A DNA stretch of 64,000 nt from Catonia carolina (lineage: Eukaryota > Arthropoda > Insecta > Hemiptera > Achilidae), in contig JAQMRL010000002.1 in NCBI GenBank assembly GCA_035578175.1, positions 131,690,171-131,754,170 of the forward strand, given 5' to 3'. Below the pieces are notes generated by a model that saw only the letters and a program-made list of their open reading frames with translations, did not search any database and was not told the origin of the DNA. The translations under genes and the position numbers were made by a program. Below are positions 45,606-57,961 of the stretch, piece by piece; the first letter of the stretch is position 1, and each line of letters starts with the position of its first letter.

Positions 45606-46437
45606 ATAAGTCGATTAAGCCTAGATATTTGAAAGTGTGTCTAACTTCATAGATGTTTTATAATTAAACAAGAGGAAAAACTTAAAAATATTAAAAGTGA
45701 TATCTAAATTAATGTTCAATAAATGTCGTAAAAGAAGTAGCCAATAGGTAGACCGCTTTATGGATTAAAGTAGTAGACTACAAACTTACGCGTTAAGCAT
45801 CGGTGATTTACAAAGCTGTTAAAACACTCATTAAGTTTAGTTTTGATTTTTCACACTGTAAATAGACTCAACAGGAAGTCTAGTGTGCTTACTTTACTAG
45901 CTATAGACTATTTTTATTACAGTCGGTTTTAATTAGGCCTACCGCCGGACGTGTGATTGTAGTGAAATCACAATGAAAGTATAAAAACTACAATTCAGTC
46001 ATTTTCAATCAAGAATTCTTTAAGTTGATTTACTTAGTGTGTTGTTATTTTATGGTTTTTTTTCACCAATATTCCGTCGAGTAAAATGAATGAAATGGTG
46101 ATTTCATGAATGGAATAAGCAGACGACGTTTCATTAACTCGAACAAATTAATTAGCTACCGATTCGCTTTATTTTATTTTATGCAATAAACAGTGCATGT
46201 GACATTGGCTGAGTTTATAAAATTACGTTTTTCTTTGTTTCAAAGAAATACCGACAATCAGTACCGCAGTTCACCTCTGTTCTGTACTGGCCAGTCTATA
46301 TAAACTTGAGAAAAATAAAAAAAGGTAATAATTAACGAGGTACTACATAGAGTAACACATGTTATTTCTTAAAATAACAAATTTTTAAAATATCCATGGG
46401 TGGAATGACTGATATTTAAAATTAGATCAAATAAGTC
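45606..46437. other. Non-coding stretch, nothing recognised
   Basis: AT-rich, one TAGGCCTA at 45934. Confidence 0.35.
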
Positions 46438-46790
46438 TTCTTCTTCTGTCTTTCAAAGATTAGGCATCTGCCTGTTCCAAATCTCTCAAATCTGCCCATC
46501 TCTTTCTCGGGCGTCCTCGTTCTCTCCTGCCCTCCGGCTTATAGCCCAGTGTCTGCTTAGGTATCCTATCCTCCCTCATTTTGTTCATATGCTCCAACCA
46601 CTGCATTCTGTTCTGGTATACCTTGTCGTTTATAGAGAAGATGTTGAGTTCTTTCCTTATCTCGGTATTCCTGTAACGATCTTGTAACGATCGATGTAAT
46701 GTTCTTCACTACTACACCCATACGTATGTCGAAGAAATATCATTTCAGATGCTTGCAATCTACTCTCCTCCCATTTTGATAGCAACCAAG
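46438..46790 (-). pseudogene. LINE C-terminal fragment with GAA tail
   Basis: On the minus strand: ESRLQASEMIFLRHTYGCSS, EEHYIDRYK, then TRYTRTECSGWSI, GYLSRHWAISRRAGENEDAR and ERDGQI.EIWNRQMPNL, ending in GAAGAAGAAG (46439-46450 on plus as CTTCTTCTTC). The layout (SR.QA.EM.FLR...; N.M..WL.HM.KM.EDR; GRPRKRWADL) is the end of a LINE RT. Several stops and shifts. Confidence 0.7.
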
Positions 46791-47000
46791 TTTTAAATCA
46801 AATAAGTAACATTTAAAATTCATAATACCCATAATGAAAGCTTTCAGATAATGTAATTTATATATTTGAACTCAATTACAATTTATTAAAAATTCAAATT
46901 CAAAACTTCAATATGATTTAGCTTTACTTTTCTCCATTATTCTAGTTTTTCGAGTTCGGATTTTCTCAAAGTCCAACTGGAACTTGTAAAACTATTTATA

Positions 47001-47550
47001 TTAATTTTTTACGTCCACTTTGGAACATGTCAATACAGGTTTGTTGAATTTTGATTGTTTCCAGTAATTCTTCATCCTTTTGAACTGTTGTTTTCTTTCG
47101 TCTTCTGTTCTAGTTCTTGCCCCGCGTAGTCTTGATTCTCATACCTGGAAATTACCAAAGTTGCTGATTTTATTGCTAAATGTTTGCATATCTTGTGCTT
47201 CTGCTGTTTCTATTTTAATTTCTTTTAGATCTTTCGCTGTTTCTTCAAACCACCCCGGTTTGATTTTCTTGTTTAGGAAGTGATCTATTAGGATTTTGGG
47301 TATTCTTGTGTTTTTCATTCTTAAAATATGTTCAAATATTTTTGCTTTTCTTTTCCTGATAGTGTCCGACATTCTTTTTTGATTTTCGTTTATCAATTTA
47401 TTTAATTTTAAGCAATATCCATGTGCTTCGTTTTTATTAGGTCTTAATATTTTTTTAGGGTTTTTCTTTCTTTTTTTCTATTGTATCTATTTCTCCTTTA
47501 TTCACTATTGTCGAGCATTCAGACCCATAAAGTGTTTTTGGTTTAATTAG
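47001..47550 (-). pseudogene. LINE C-terminal fragment
   Basis: On the minus strand the pieces are, in order: TLYGSECSTIVNKGEIDTIE (from about 47545), a damaged middle, SDTIRKRKAKIFEHILRMKN, TRIPKILIDHFLNKKIKPGW, FEETAKDLKEIKIE, then after a stop at 47136-47138 RTRTEDERKQQFKRMKNYWK and a stop at 47001. The RKRxxxFxxHxxRM and KPGWF..T.KDLKE segments are typical of a LINE-E-like lineage (compare KWFKEVRKDIEK at 21077). No catalytic core, at least one stop and two shifts. Dead. Confidence 0.75.
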
Positions 47551-47759
47551 GCTACTGTGTTATATTGTCGGATTTTGTTGTTTATTGATATGCATGTTTT
47601 GTTGTTACGTATCCATTGTTAACTTAAAATGTAGATATTTATATTTTATTTATAATAAATATATTTTTTTAGTGCATCCAGTGGACTCGAGAAAGGGAAT
47701 CTAGCCTAACTATTACTGTAAAACTAAATTAAATTCATTGCTTATTAGTTCTGTCATTA
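47551..47759. other. Spacer between two LINE remnants
   Basis: AT-rich, nothing recognised. Confidence 0.3.
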
Positions 47760-48080
47760 CCACTACTTAATTTTTTACTTCAATAAGCGTGTCATCGAAT
47801 AATTTTTGCCAAACAATACACAATTATTTACCTGAATATATAATAGACTTAGACATTTTTTAAAAAACATATTAAACAAATTTGATTAGGCTTACCACAA
47901 ATTTTTATAGTTTCTGGTAATTTATTGATGCAGTTTACATGCACAAGGAAGTTTATGTTTAAACAATTTTGTGTCGTGTTTATTATTGATAATGTAGCCT
48001 ATAGTAATCAATTCTGTTTCTTGTGTATTCACTTAGCCTAGGTATAACTACCCAAAGATATTAGCTCTAGGATCAGTCTT
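47760..48080 (-). pseudogene. LINE-F C-terminal fragment, heavily decayed
   Basis: The minus strand preserves EYTRNRIDYY and KLPETIKICG, matching NTRNRNDYY and NKLPQFLKYC in the better copy at 57962-58200. Between them the frame is broken several times. Same family, older copy. Confidence 0.6.
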
Positions 48081-48539
48081 TATTATTTCTTTCATGTTCT
48101 TTGTCGTTTATGTATGATGCATTACATTTTCTGATATTAGACTGTATTTTATACTTTTTAAAATGTTGTAAAAGTTTTAATTTTTTTTTAGTTTGAAGCG
48201 TTGACAATTGGGAAACGTAGTGCAGGGCCTACAATCAATATAGAAGCAACGAGGTTACTACTTACACATTTACCAGTTGTAGCAAATGAATATAGATTCT
48301 ATTTAAATGTTTGAAATTGCAGTAGTTAGAACTAAGCAATCAAATTGTAATATTATTAATAATTTAGTGTTGTCTATTTATTTAGGTGCGATTGCATAAG
48401 TTGTAGATGTAGAGTTAGAGAACGGTACCTACGTTTATGAACCGAGTAAATTAGAGCAGTAGTTGGTTTATTATTCTCTAGGTAATACAATACGAACCAA
48501 GAAATTCGAAACCGAATTAATTTCCTAATTTGAAATGTT
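48081..48539. other. Non-coding stretch, nothing recognised
   Basis: AT-rich unique sequence. Confidence 0.3.
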
Positions 48540-49700
48540 AATTTTGTCGATGGGGTGGTTGTAAGCGTGTTATGCCAAGAACATTGACGGTGTACGTATT
48601 CGGTAAAGGATGCACGTTATTTGGATTTGAGTAAATGAGTAGGTGTAACAGCAGTGAATCGGATAAGGTGGTAGAACACAGGGCATGTAGAAGATAGGAT
48701 GTGAACGTATAAATGCTGTGTGTGCATGTGATGTTGAAGTACACACACGAACGATGTAACGAGAGGAATAAGTAAATGAAATTGCTATTAGCGGCTAGCG
48801 AGTGACATACCGCGGCATCTGTTGGCGGCGGTAACAACTAACTTAACCGGGCGTCGATGTGTGGTGGGTTGTGCTGTCGAACTCCTCGTCTTTTAACGCA
48901 TCATTTACACACACCGACAGATCCCATATACGCGTACACACAACAGAAGCGCAATGTAACTTTCTTAAAACTAATTGCTCGATAACCACAACGCCCGTCG
49001 GTACCCGGCTATCAACTCCCCCCCAAAAACTGTGGCAAAACGTTCTTAATCCCCTTTCTGAACCCAACCCCCGATCTCACACATCTCAAGATGTAAACCG
49101 GCGCACGCGTTTATACACGCGCTCTCTCGGTAGCAGTCTTGTCACTCAGGCGAATGGAATTCCAGGAAGAAAAGCAACTGTTTTATTATACAAGAGAAGA
49201 TGAAATTTGCTAGGGAGAAGAGACTCGAGTGCGGGAGGCACGGGGGAGAAGGAATTAAGGAAAACGCGTACCGCGTGTATCCAATTATAAGTTTAGAAAC
49301 GAAATTTCTCATTTCAGAACAATTAAGCGGCATATTATAGCCACTGAAGCGTGACAGTAATACACAATACACGACGTCTTCACAAATTATACTTCTTGGG
49401 ACATTAATTATGTCGGGGTTGGTAGTGTCGGAGGTAAACTTTCCCTCGGAAAGGGTAATGAATTTCTCTGTGAAGTCTTAATTCCCATTGTTTAACTCCC
49501 GCCCGATATTAAAATATTACCGAGTCATTAGCATATCGCTCGAATCTCGCTGCTCGAATAAGAGATTTCATACTTCTCAGACAGACTGAATGCGACGACT
49601 AGAGACGGATAAACCGTTCAAAGCGGCTTCAAAGAGAGTACGCGTCATATTATACACACTACACACATAACGCTGTGTATAACTTCAAAGTTAAGTCGGA
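48540..49700. other. GC/CpG-richer unique block, function unknown
   Basis: More CpG and fewer homopolymer runs than the neighbours, and no repeat shared with the rest of the window. The core 48790-49140 includes ACGCGTACAC, GGCGCACGCGTTTATACACG and a Pro/Thr-rich 114-codon frame (48859-49203) without recognisable domain. It could be a regulatory block, a promoter or an untranslated exon. Confidence 0.4.
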
Positions 49701-50214
49701 TATAAACGCGTATTTATGGAACCGTTGCTTATTAACACTCGTGTACTTACGGGATACTCAACACATAAGATATGAACTTTCGCTAGGAAGTAATTTAGAC
49801 GCTTATTTCGAGCTGAGTGAGTATCAAAGCTTCACATTAAAATACTACCTGTATTATTTGCAAGTATCTGTAAACGTATATCATTATACTAACACTTTTA
49901 CGCGCACACACTCCATTGTAAACAACTCACAAGTTGTAAATTTTCAGCTATAAGTTTAGCATTAAATAAACGTGATATTGTTCTCTAAGGGCGTAATTAC
50001 GGTAAGATCGCACAACTCGATTTAATATAGTATACAACATTAACATTTTTTGATTATATTTTACAAATAGGCCATAACAATGTAGGTAGGCCACTATTTT
50101 CAAAATGGAATTAACAATAGGCCTACATTTTATTTATTTTATTTTTATATTAGCTACTATACGAGTAGAAAGGATATTGAGAAAAATAGAATAAACCGAG
50201 GAACTTATGATGTT
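49701..50214. other. Non-coding stretch, nothing recognised
   Basis: Frame 49675-49953 shows no domain. TAGGCCTA octamer at 50118. Confidence 0.3.
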
Positions 50215-50487
50215 CTTTAGGTCATCAGCCGAAAGGCTGGTTTGAACCTATAGAAGTTTTACTAAGTAAAAGGAAGAGGTGTGGTGGTTTACCAAGGCCT
50301 TCCTCACTGAATGGAAAAGTACGCTTATCAGCTTGCCGGGCTCTCTGAAGCACATATTTTCCACTCTGCAAATGACACCTTCACTTCATTCACCACAGGG
50401 TCTGGCTGTATAATGAAATTCATTACTTTCAGAGGAGATAACTGTGATTAGTGTCTTTTACACCTCTACCTTTTCTGTTCTTAAATT
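50215..50487 (+). repeat. Dispersed repeat C, long copy (left arm)
   Basis: AGGTCATCAGCCGAAAGGCT, GGTTTGAACC, TTACCAAGGCCTTCCTCACT, GTACGCTTATCAGCTTGCCG, GTCTGGCTGTATAATGAAAT, TTTTACACCTCTACCTTTTC. Confidence 0.85.
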
Positions 50488-50511
50488 ATTGAGTAATTTA
50501 ATTGGCGTATT

Positions 50512-50672
50512 GAAGTGATGTCATTTGCAGGGGGAAGTTAATGCTTTTCAGAGGGCCTGGTATGTTGATAAGCACACTTTTCCACTCAGTCAGGAAGGCA
50601 AGGTAAACCACCTAACTCCTTGTTTTACTCAGTATTGGCTCTAGAGGTTCAAACCTGCCTTTCAGCTGGTAC
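50512..50672 (-). repeat. Dispersed repeat C, inverted partner (right arm)
   Basis: Reverse orientation: GATGTCATTTGCAGGGGGAA, TCAGAGGGCCTGGTATGTTG, ATAAGCACACTTTTCCACTC, AGGTTCAAACCTGCCTTTCA. With the copy at 50215 it forms an inverted repeat. Confidence 0.85.
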
Positions 50673-52224
50673 TTAAAAGCTACTAGTAGGGCTTATTATT
50701 ATTATAGAGTAGGCCATCCACTTCCTTGCTTAGAGTACATAGAATTTCTTGGTGGTGGAATGAGATGGTTATAAGGGAAGATTAGGAGATCAAAAAATAT
50801 ATTATTAGACGTAAATTTGTTGATATTGTTGCTATTGCAGGTTATTTCTTTCCAAATTAACAGTTTTTTATTTTTGGTACTAGGATTGTATGGTGTCCTT
50901 GGTAGGTTGATTCTCGTATTATATGTAGTCATCAACAAAATTAACATAAAGATGTTCCGATTTGACCTATTAATATAACTTAGATATTTGTTATATCTTT
51001 TTTTTAAAATAATGTTATTATTTAAAAAAATGTTTGTAATTATAAACAAACATGGTAGTTATGTTTATTTATATCATAATTATTATGTTTTTCTTAAATT
51101 ATTTTTTGATACAATTAACTAATTAAATGTTGATAAATCTTATGTTATAAAATTGTAAATAATATAATTTTATATCAACTGATAGGTGAAATATTGTAGG
51201 TTTTCATTTAAGTGAAAATGGGTGGAAAATAATTTTTAAATGACTCAGTTCTGTGATTTCTCGGAAACAGTTTTTTTATACCATCGAATAATAATAGAAG
51301 GGTAACTTGATTCCTTTGTCTTGAAGTGTTAGTGCTGTTGCAATAAGGAAAGTCAGGTTGCGATAGTGTCAAGAATAGTGGCCGAACAGTAATAGTGACC
51401 TCTTTTGCAGCCCCCTGTCGCTCTTCTTAGGTGCTATGACGGGCGGAAGGAATTTGGCCGGAACCTCCCAGGAGAACCGAATAGCTGACAGGACAGCATA
51501 AACTGGGGGGTGACTGAGGAGTGAATGAGTGGTGAGGGGAGGTCAAAAGGGGTGCTTATAGAACGGGGGGCTCAGCTTGTGCTGAGTCTCTCGTTTTGCT
51601 GACTTTGCGGCAATAAAAGGAAATATTGCCCGGCCACACCTCCTGGTCGCAGTGATGACCATCCCTCAACGTAATGAAATCTCACAGCTTTCTCTCCTTC
51701 ATCGTTGTCTTCTTCCTCACTTCTCGGGTAGATACTTATTTCGTTCTCCATCCCTCCCAACCCTCTTTCACTCACCCGACTGCTTGCTTGTTCATCCTGT
51801 CTTCAACTTTTTTTAGATGTCTTCACTTCTAAGCTATCTTTTTTTATACTTTCGAATTCGTTAGCCTTTTCTTAACTTTTTATTACAATTCTTAAAAGTC
51901 AACGTAAATCCAAAAAAGTACCCTTAGTTATTTCATAATAAAGAATTTTTCATAAGTTGGTCTTACTGGTGCAGTGGTAGATTTATTGCTAGATTTATTT
52001 ACCCTGACAAAAAATTTGTATTTTTTATTCCTGGTTAAGATCTTGAAATTTTTAACACTTAAAACGCACTAATAGTTTTCTTTGACCTTCTGTAATCGCT
52101 AGTAACAGAACAGGTGTCAATTCCTCTTCAGTCCTCCGGTTCTCAAATGAGGACCTTCATTTCTGTCGATTTATTTTATTAGTGTCAAACAAAGCTTTTT
52201 ATAAAAACTTGGCTTCCTCAAATA
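50673..52224. other. Non-coding stretch; GC-richer block 51330-51790
   Basis: The block 51330-51790 is GC-richer (GACGGGCGGAAGGAATTTGG, ATAGAACGGGGGGCTCAGCT) and not shared elsewhere in the window. The minus-strand frames at 50702-51049 and 51572-51775 have no recognisable domain. A possible A-box-like TGGTGCAGTGG lies at 51968-51978 without a B box. Confidence 0.35.
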
Positions 52225-52875
52225 TAGGTATCCTATTAAAATCGGTTAACGAAAGTAGTAATTTATTCGTGCAATTTTATTGCAATTTTCTCAAAAACGC
52301 CTCTAACGATTTTTTTTTTAATCGTCTCATTTACTAAATTTTTGTACTCTACAAGACAGGGTAAGCGTCATGTCAGCTGAAATTCTTGAGGAACTGTACT
52401 CTCGTGGTAAAAAAGCTTACTTTAAAATTATGTGGTCTTAATAATGCCTTTTAAGGCAAAAGTTTATAGTATAATTAAATTTGTAGGTTCATTTCAAATT
52501 TTTTTCTACAATGCTTAGTTTAACGTCAGTTACTAGTGATTTTCTGTATTTTTCTTATCAAAATCGGTAAAAACGGGATTTAAAAAAAAAAATTTGTATA
52601 TGGAATGAAAAAATTTTGTACAGCTTTTATTTCAAGCATTTTTTTCTACAGAGCCTAATTTAGCGCCAATTTGTGACTTTCCATTGTTTTAAATTATGTA
52701 TAGATTGATTTTCATTTTGCGTCATTCACTCAAGATTAAATTTATATTTTCCATTTTACGTTTTTTATCAATTATCCACATTGGTATATATTGCCCATTA
52801 TTTACATTTGGAAGAGAAAGTTGTGTGAGTGCTTCACAACAGATTTTTATCTGTTGGATACTACAGTTGAAGTGT
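52225..52875 (-). repeat. Dispersed repeat D, minus strand, lacking its 3' end
   Basis: It parallels 34300-34950 inverted: CTCTACAAGACAGGGTAAGC, GTCAGCTGAAATTCTTGAGG, two TTTCAA..TTTTTTTCTACA segments (52500, 52640), and GGAAGAGAAAGTTGTGTGAG at the far side. The last part resembles 56900-56945. Confidence 0.8.
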
Positions 52876-53699
52876 TTTATGATATAAATACTATTTAGTT
52901 GTGTTCGTACAACTTCTTTCGTTTGGTTTGATCATGCGTTCTTTAAGACGAAGAAATATTAGAGAATATTTCGCTGAATTATTCATTTTATCTAGAATAG
53001 GTGAATAACTTGAAAATAAGTAACATCGTATTAATAATAGAAAAATGGGTCTAAGCGTTCAGTAAAAATTGTGCGGCTTATTTTAAATGTTCGAGAATAG
53101 TGGACCATTGTATGCATACGTGTTTGTCAATTTAACATACCTGTGAATTATAACAGGCCTACTTGTTATTCTCAACAGATTGTTAAGGTCCACCTCATAG
53201 TCATTGTCATTTTTGAAAAGCTATAGGTATTTAATATTGTATGGAAATTTCTTCCATATGATCTGTTACAAGAGGATGGTGGCTTTACCGGACACGGTAT
53301 TGTTATGCTATATTGAAACGTGGACAATTTTTGAATGATTTCGTTAATATGAGAACATACTTTTTGAGCTAAAGAAAGTATAAAGATTGGTAATGTAAAG
53401 GCAAAGCGACAACACAGGATAATCCTCTCTTTCGGGTCCTCTTGGTCACCTGGCGCACCTGGACTCACAAGAAAGAAACAAAATTGTTAGAAGAATCATT
53501 CTCCTGTTTTGTCATCTCGTCGCAAATCGCTCGTTTGGACGATTGGCTTAGCTTAAATCTATATCCTTGTACTGGACATTTAATGCACCATACTCTTTGA
53601 TAAAAATGTCATTTTCTGTTTTTTACATTTTACTTGATTCGCGGTATTTATAATACCTTATTTGTTTGTTATATGAAGTGATTTAAATTTTCAGTATTT
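52876..53699. other. Non-coding stretch, nothing recognised
   Basis: Moderate complexity. The 98-codon minus-strand frame at 53172-53468 lacks a recognisable domain. Confidence 0.35.
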
Positions 53700-54018
53700 T
53701 TTTCTTGTTGTTGTTGTTCTTCTTCTTCTCCTCCTCCTTCTCCTTCTGCTCTTTCTTCTTCTTCTTCTTCTTCTCCTTCTTTTTCTCCTTCTTTTTCTTC
53801 TTCTTCTTCTTCTTCTCCTTCTTTTTCTTCTCCTTCTCCTTCTCCTCCTTCTTCTTCTTCTTCTTCTCCTTCTCCTTCTCCTTGTCCTTCTCCTTCTTCT
53901 TCTCCTTCTCCTTCTTTTTTATCTCCTTCTCCTCCTTCTCGTTCTCCTCGTTCTCCTTCTCCTCCTTCTCTTTCTTCTCCTCCTCCTTCTTCTTCTTCTC
54001 CTTCTTCTTTTTCTTTTT
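53700..54018 (+). repeat. Polypyrimidine tract (TTC/TCC)n, ~315 bp
   Basis: Nearly pure C/T on the plus strand, with a few G interruptions. The Phe/Ser and Lys/Glu frames on the two strands are products of the repeat. Confidence 0.95.
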
Positions 54019-54377
54019 CACTTCATGGGTTTGGCAGTACTGCCTGTTACGGGAACCACCTTCTCCTCAGATGACCAACACCCCTTCGACCATTCGGCTT
54101 ATATTTCATTGACAATCTATGCAAACGGCTTCCCTTCGTGCGTTCCAGGTGATTACTCCAGTTGGTTCTGTACTCATTATTCTTCTTCTCCAGGCTAAAT
54201 ATTTTCTATTTTTGTCTTATTACGTTAGTTCTTATCTTGTCCTCAAAAGTGCAGTCCTTCACTGCACGAAAAAATCCATTTCCGCAGCTCTGACTTGGCT
54301 TCGTTTGAAACTATTTATTTTTAAATAAACGGTTATTTAAAAATTATTTAAAAACCAGTTTAAACTGTTTTTATTAT
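54019..54377. other. Non-coding stretch, nothing recognised
   Basis: A short hairpin GTGCAGTCCTTCACTGCAC sits at 54249-54267. No element assigned. Confidence 0.35.
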
Positions 54378-54947
54378 ATTAGACAGCATATTAGACAACA
54401 GAATCTACAACCTATTCTTGAGCAGAATAATGAGTAGATGAGTTATTTTTGTAATATGTCATAATCGGAGAAACCCCCCCCCCCCACAATGGGAAAACTT
54501 CGTGGATTTAATTTATGTGTCGTCTTGTCGCTTTAAAATAAATTTGTAGCATATCGTTTCAGCCAGCGAGGTCGTTTGAATTTTCTAAGAGTAAGATGGC
54601 GAGGTGATCTGTGTGATTTGAGTCTTCTTTGTTATTTTTCTGTAGGTGTTGATTTTTTGTTGAACTGTAGGAATGTGTAGTTATCTCTGTCTAATGTTGT
54701 TCATTATGTACCAAAGTGATTCTGTGATCGTCCTGAGTAACTTCATTTGGAACCTTTACAGGACTTCAGTGTTGGAATGGCTTGCCGAGCCCAAGTATTG
54801 GATTCCATACGTAAAAATTGGTTTAAAAATTTTTTGTATTAAAAAATTGTTGTTAAGATTGAGTGTCGAACGTTTACCAAGTAACCAATAGAAATGTTTC
54901 AATTTTGTTTTTAGCTGTTCCCTTTTTCTTCTGTGTGTGAGTTTCAT
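54378..54947 (-). pseudogene. LINE-G (Jockey-type) C-terminal fragment
   Basis: The open part on the minus strand reads HRRKREQLKTKLKHFYWLLG, KRSTLNLNN, IFKPIFTYGIQYLGSASHSN and TEVL, the layout of the Jockey-type RT end (K...YWLLG..S.L....K..IYK...KPIWTYGIQLWGSAS.SN). After a stop it continues as RFQMKLLRTITESLWYI and further pieces. A C run of 12 (54476-54487) breaks the distal part. Its distal sequence (GAGCAGAATAATGAGTAGAT) is shared with the end of the copy at 61378-61765. No catalytic core. Confidence 0.8.
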
Positions 54948-57771
54948 TCAGTCTTTTGTCAAGATGTATATGTACCATTTCTTTCTTAACTTCTTGAAAC
55001 TAGATTGTACACTACCCAATGACAAACATTCTATAAGAGATTTCTTTGATAATAATAAGCAATAGTATTAATAAAAGGCTGTATCAATTTTAATTTTTTT
55101 AACGAGATATAATTCTTTTGTAATCAGTTTTGTAAAAGTAAATATAACTTTAAGAAAATCGACAAAAATATGAATTAATAGAACGTTCTTTGAATGATAA
55201 AACAACACCCAGTATTGTGTTTCAAAAACTTAACGCTACTATAAACAAACTTAATTAACTAAACTTTAATCTCAACTTATCTAATTATCTTGAAACATAA
55301 TAAAGCTGACGATGATTAATAGTAAAAGAGCAAAACGATATTATTTATTTGATTTAAAAATCGTAAACGTAATTTCAATGTTTTAACACGTTTCAGTCAG
55401 TGAATGCTTTTGCTCTTGTCGAGCATGTGGATTGCGAAAGGAATCTGTTTTTTAACTTATTAATTTAATTTAAAAAAAAAGAAAAATGTGTTACGCATTG
55501 TATCATTTTTATACCTATAAACTTAGCGACGCTAAACTAAGCGTGGCGGGTCGATCGGACAAAATAACGTCATATACAAAGTTGTAGTTTTTTTAAACGT
55601 CCTTAACTTTTTCATATGAACTTTTTCCTATAATTTATTTATTTTCCCATCACTTTACAAAGTTCTTTAAAATACACAGTTACTTTTCTATATTGCAACG
55701 TAAAATCTATACTAATTAATTACTTATATTAACTTTGGGGTGGGAAAATTAATCATCCTTAAATTGCTAAACTGCTGAGTTAATTTTCCTGAATCACAAT
55801 CGAGACAAAACTGTCACGATATCCAACTCAGATGGGTACATTCTGTGCCCATTTTACTGTGATGAAACTAAATAATAAATGGTTTTATCAAATATTTCAG
55901 GCGAAATTTTGTATCTTCGAATCTTTAAATAAAAAACAAAATTGTCTAAGGCACTGTGAAACTTATAGTAAAAACTGAAATTATGTAAACGCTCTAATAA
56001 AAGCTGTAGGAATGTGAAATAGATTAAATTTGTAGTTTTTGAGAGAACGTTCCATATGTTAAACATGATGTAAAATAGGAATTTAATATTACCTTAACCT
56101 GAATGATTGAATCATTGAGTTTATAAGAAATATTACAAGAATAATAAATAATATTGGGATATGATATGACGTTAGAATGACGATCGGTGACAAGCAGCCA
56201 CCTTAGCTATAAACATAGTCTATTCGAATTAGTGTTCACTCAACCAAAATTCAGTGCAAAGAACAGACCAAGCGAGTGTGCAAGTTAGCGAGCGAAAGAG
56301 AATCCAGCGGTCTCTTTGAGTTGAAAGAACAACCCTTGTTGTCAAAATACCGCAATCCAAGACGAAACTCCTTGGGCTCTCCTTTTATCACCCCCTCACG
56401 GTGCTGCACAGCAATTCTATACATTAAACCTCAATCTTCTGGCGCTCCCCACTCGTCTTCCCTTTCCCTTAACCTAATACAAACCCATAAAAATATGTTG
56501 TTAATCTAATTCAACCTCAAAGTGATGGCTCTTTTATGTCATTGTCGTACAATCTTTCACCTTGTCGAACGTTTTTGCAAAAAAAATATTTCAGTACTAC
56601 GAAGGACGATGGATTTAAATTATTCATTATCGAATTAATTGATTTAGGCTATAAAAAAAACAAATACTACTTATAATAAATTTTTACCAACATAAATTAG
56701 TAATAATATTTTTAAAATATTAGCCTACTACTTATTGAACTATCATTTAAATAATTTCAAAAGAAAAATCTGGTCCAATGTATTTAAATGGAGATTCTAA
56801 TTGCCTTTGGTAAATTGGTAAAAAGTATAACTAGATTTTAATAGTTTAAATTAATTAATTGTTTACTAAAGATTAAACATAAGTCCATAACTTACATTGG
56901 CAAGAGAAAGTTGTATAGTGTTTACATCAGATTTTTATGTATATGTGATGTAAATCAAATATTTTTAATGAAATAAATTTACCATTTTGTTTAGAATAAT
57001 TTACAGAATAAAAATAGTGAATTCCTTTTCCAAAAACAAAATAATTTTTGAAGGTAGACTCAGAAGCTAAATATAAAAAGTAATTATGTACATTATTTTA
57101 TTCCCTAAAAAGAGTTAAAGGCCAAAGGAATAAATAAAAATAAATAAAGAATGTATGCATCAATGGAATAAGTTTTGTTTGTACATGATTAATAGTCTAG
57201 TCTCTATGGCCATTGAAAAAATGTACTAGGCTACTATGTATCAGTAAATGATAATGTTCGGAGAAGATATTTAATCAAACAGATAGAATTTTTGAAAATG
57301 GATGATGGAGTGTGTATTCTATAGGGGAATGAAAACAACTCAAAACAGATTGACTGATAAGTTGTAGTTATAGTATAATGTTTTAGTGCCCCTCATATAG
57401 GACGGATCGCTTTGTTAAAATAAGTGTTCTATCTCATAAATGAAACCCTACAAACGTATTGATCTAGTGTATAATGTTCATAAAATGAAGTGCATGTCTA
57501 GCATATCCAATATTGCATCGTTCAATTTTATGTAAACGTGTATGAACAAAATACATACTTACCATTCTTCAGCAAGTATAATCCGTTCTTTTAACTGAAG
57601 ATAAGGGACTATAACACCCCCTCGACATTCGAATGAATTGACCCTCTTGTCGTTATTCCCTCCTCCAACTCATCTCCCTTTATCTCCCAAACTGTTTACA
57701 TTTACTACTATTCTAATATTTTGTTCAATCTGTTAATACATTATGATACAATCGCAGTTGATGAACTTTAA

Positions 57772-57772
<1 letters not shown>
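54948..57772. other. Long non-coding stretch
   Basis: No gene recognised. The block 56160-56500 is GC-richer and unique. A short repeat D terminal piece (GGCAAGAGAAAGTTGTATAG) lies at 56900-56945. The small frames at 55854-56066 and 56276-56509 have no recognisable domain. Confidence 0.35.

Positions 57773-57811
<39 letters not shown>
57773..57811 (+). repeat. (TC)n microsatellite
   Basis: About 18 CT/TC units ending in TTTTATC. Confidence 0.95.
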
Positions 57812-57813
<2 letters not shown>

Positions 57814-57961
57814 TCTTTTTCAATCACTTATATTCATTTGTTCATTATAAACAGATGTTTTTTTTTGTTTTTTTTGCGCCCTGGAGACTCCAGAAGGAGT
57901 ATAGGACATGTCAGTAATAACACCTGGAATACACCTAAGAATCACAAAATGTATCAAGACT

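Noticed and set aside
48859..49203. 114-codon frame as a real gene
   Set aside because: No recognisable domain, Ser/Thr/Pro-rich, overlapping open frames on the other strand, and no splice or start context. Kept as a GC-rich block of unknown role.
50702..51049. 115-codon minus-strand frame
   Set aside because: Asn/Ile/Lys-rich as expected from AT-rich DNA; starts inside AT-rich sequence and shows no domain.
53683..54112. Lys/Glu-rich and Phe/Ser-rich frames of over 110 codons
   Set aside because: Both arise from the polypyrimidine tract and its complement; pure low complexity.
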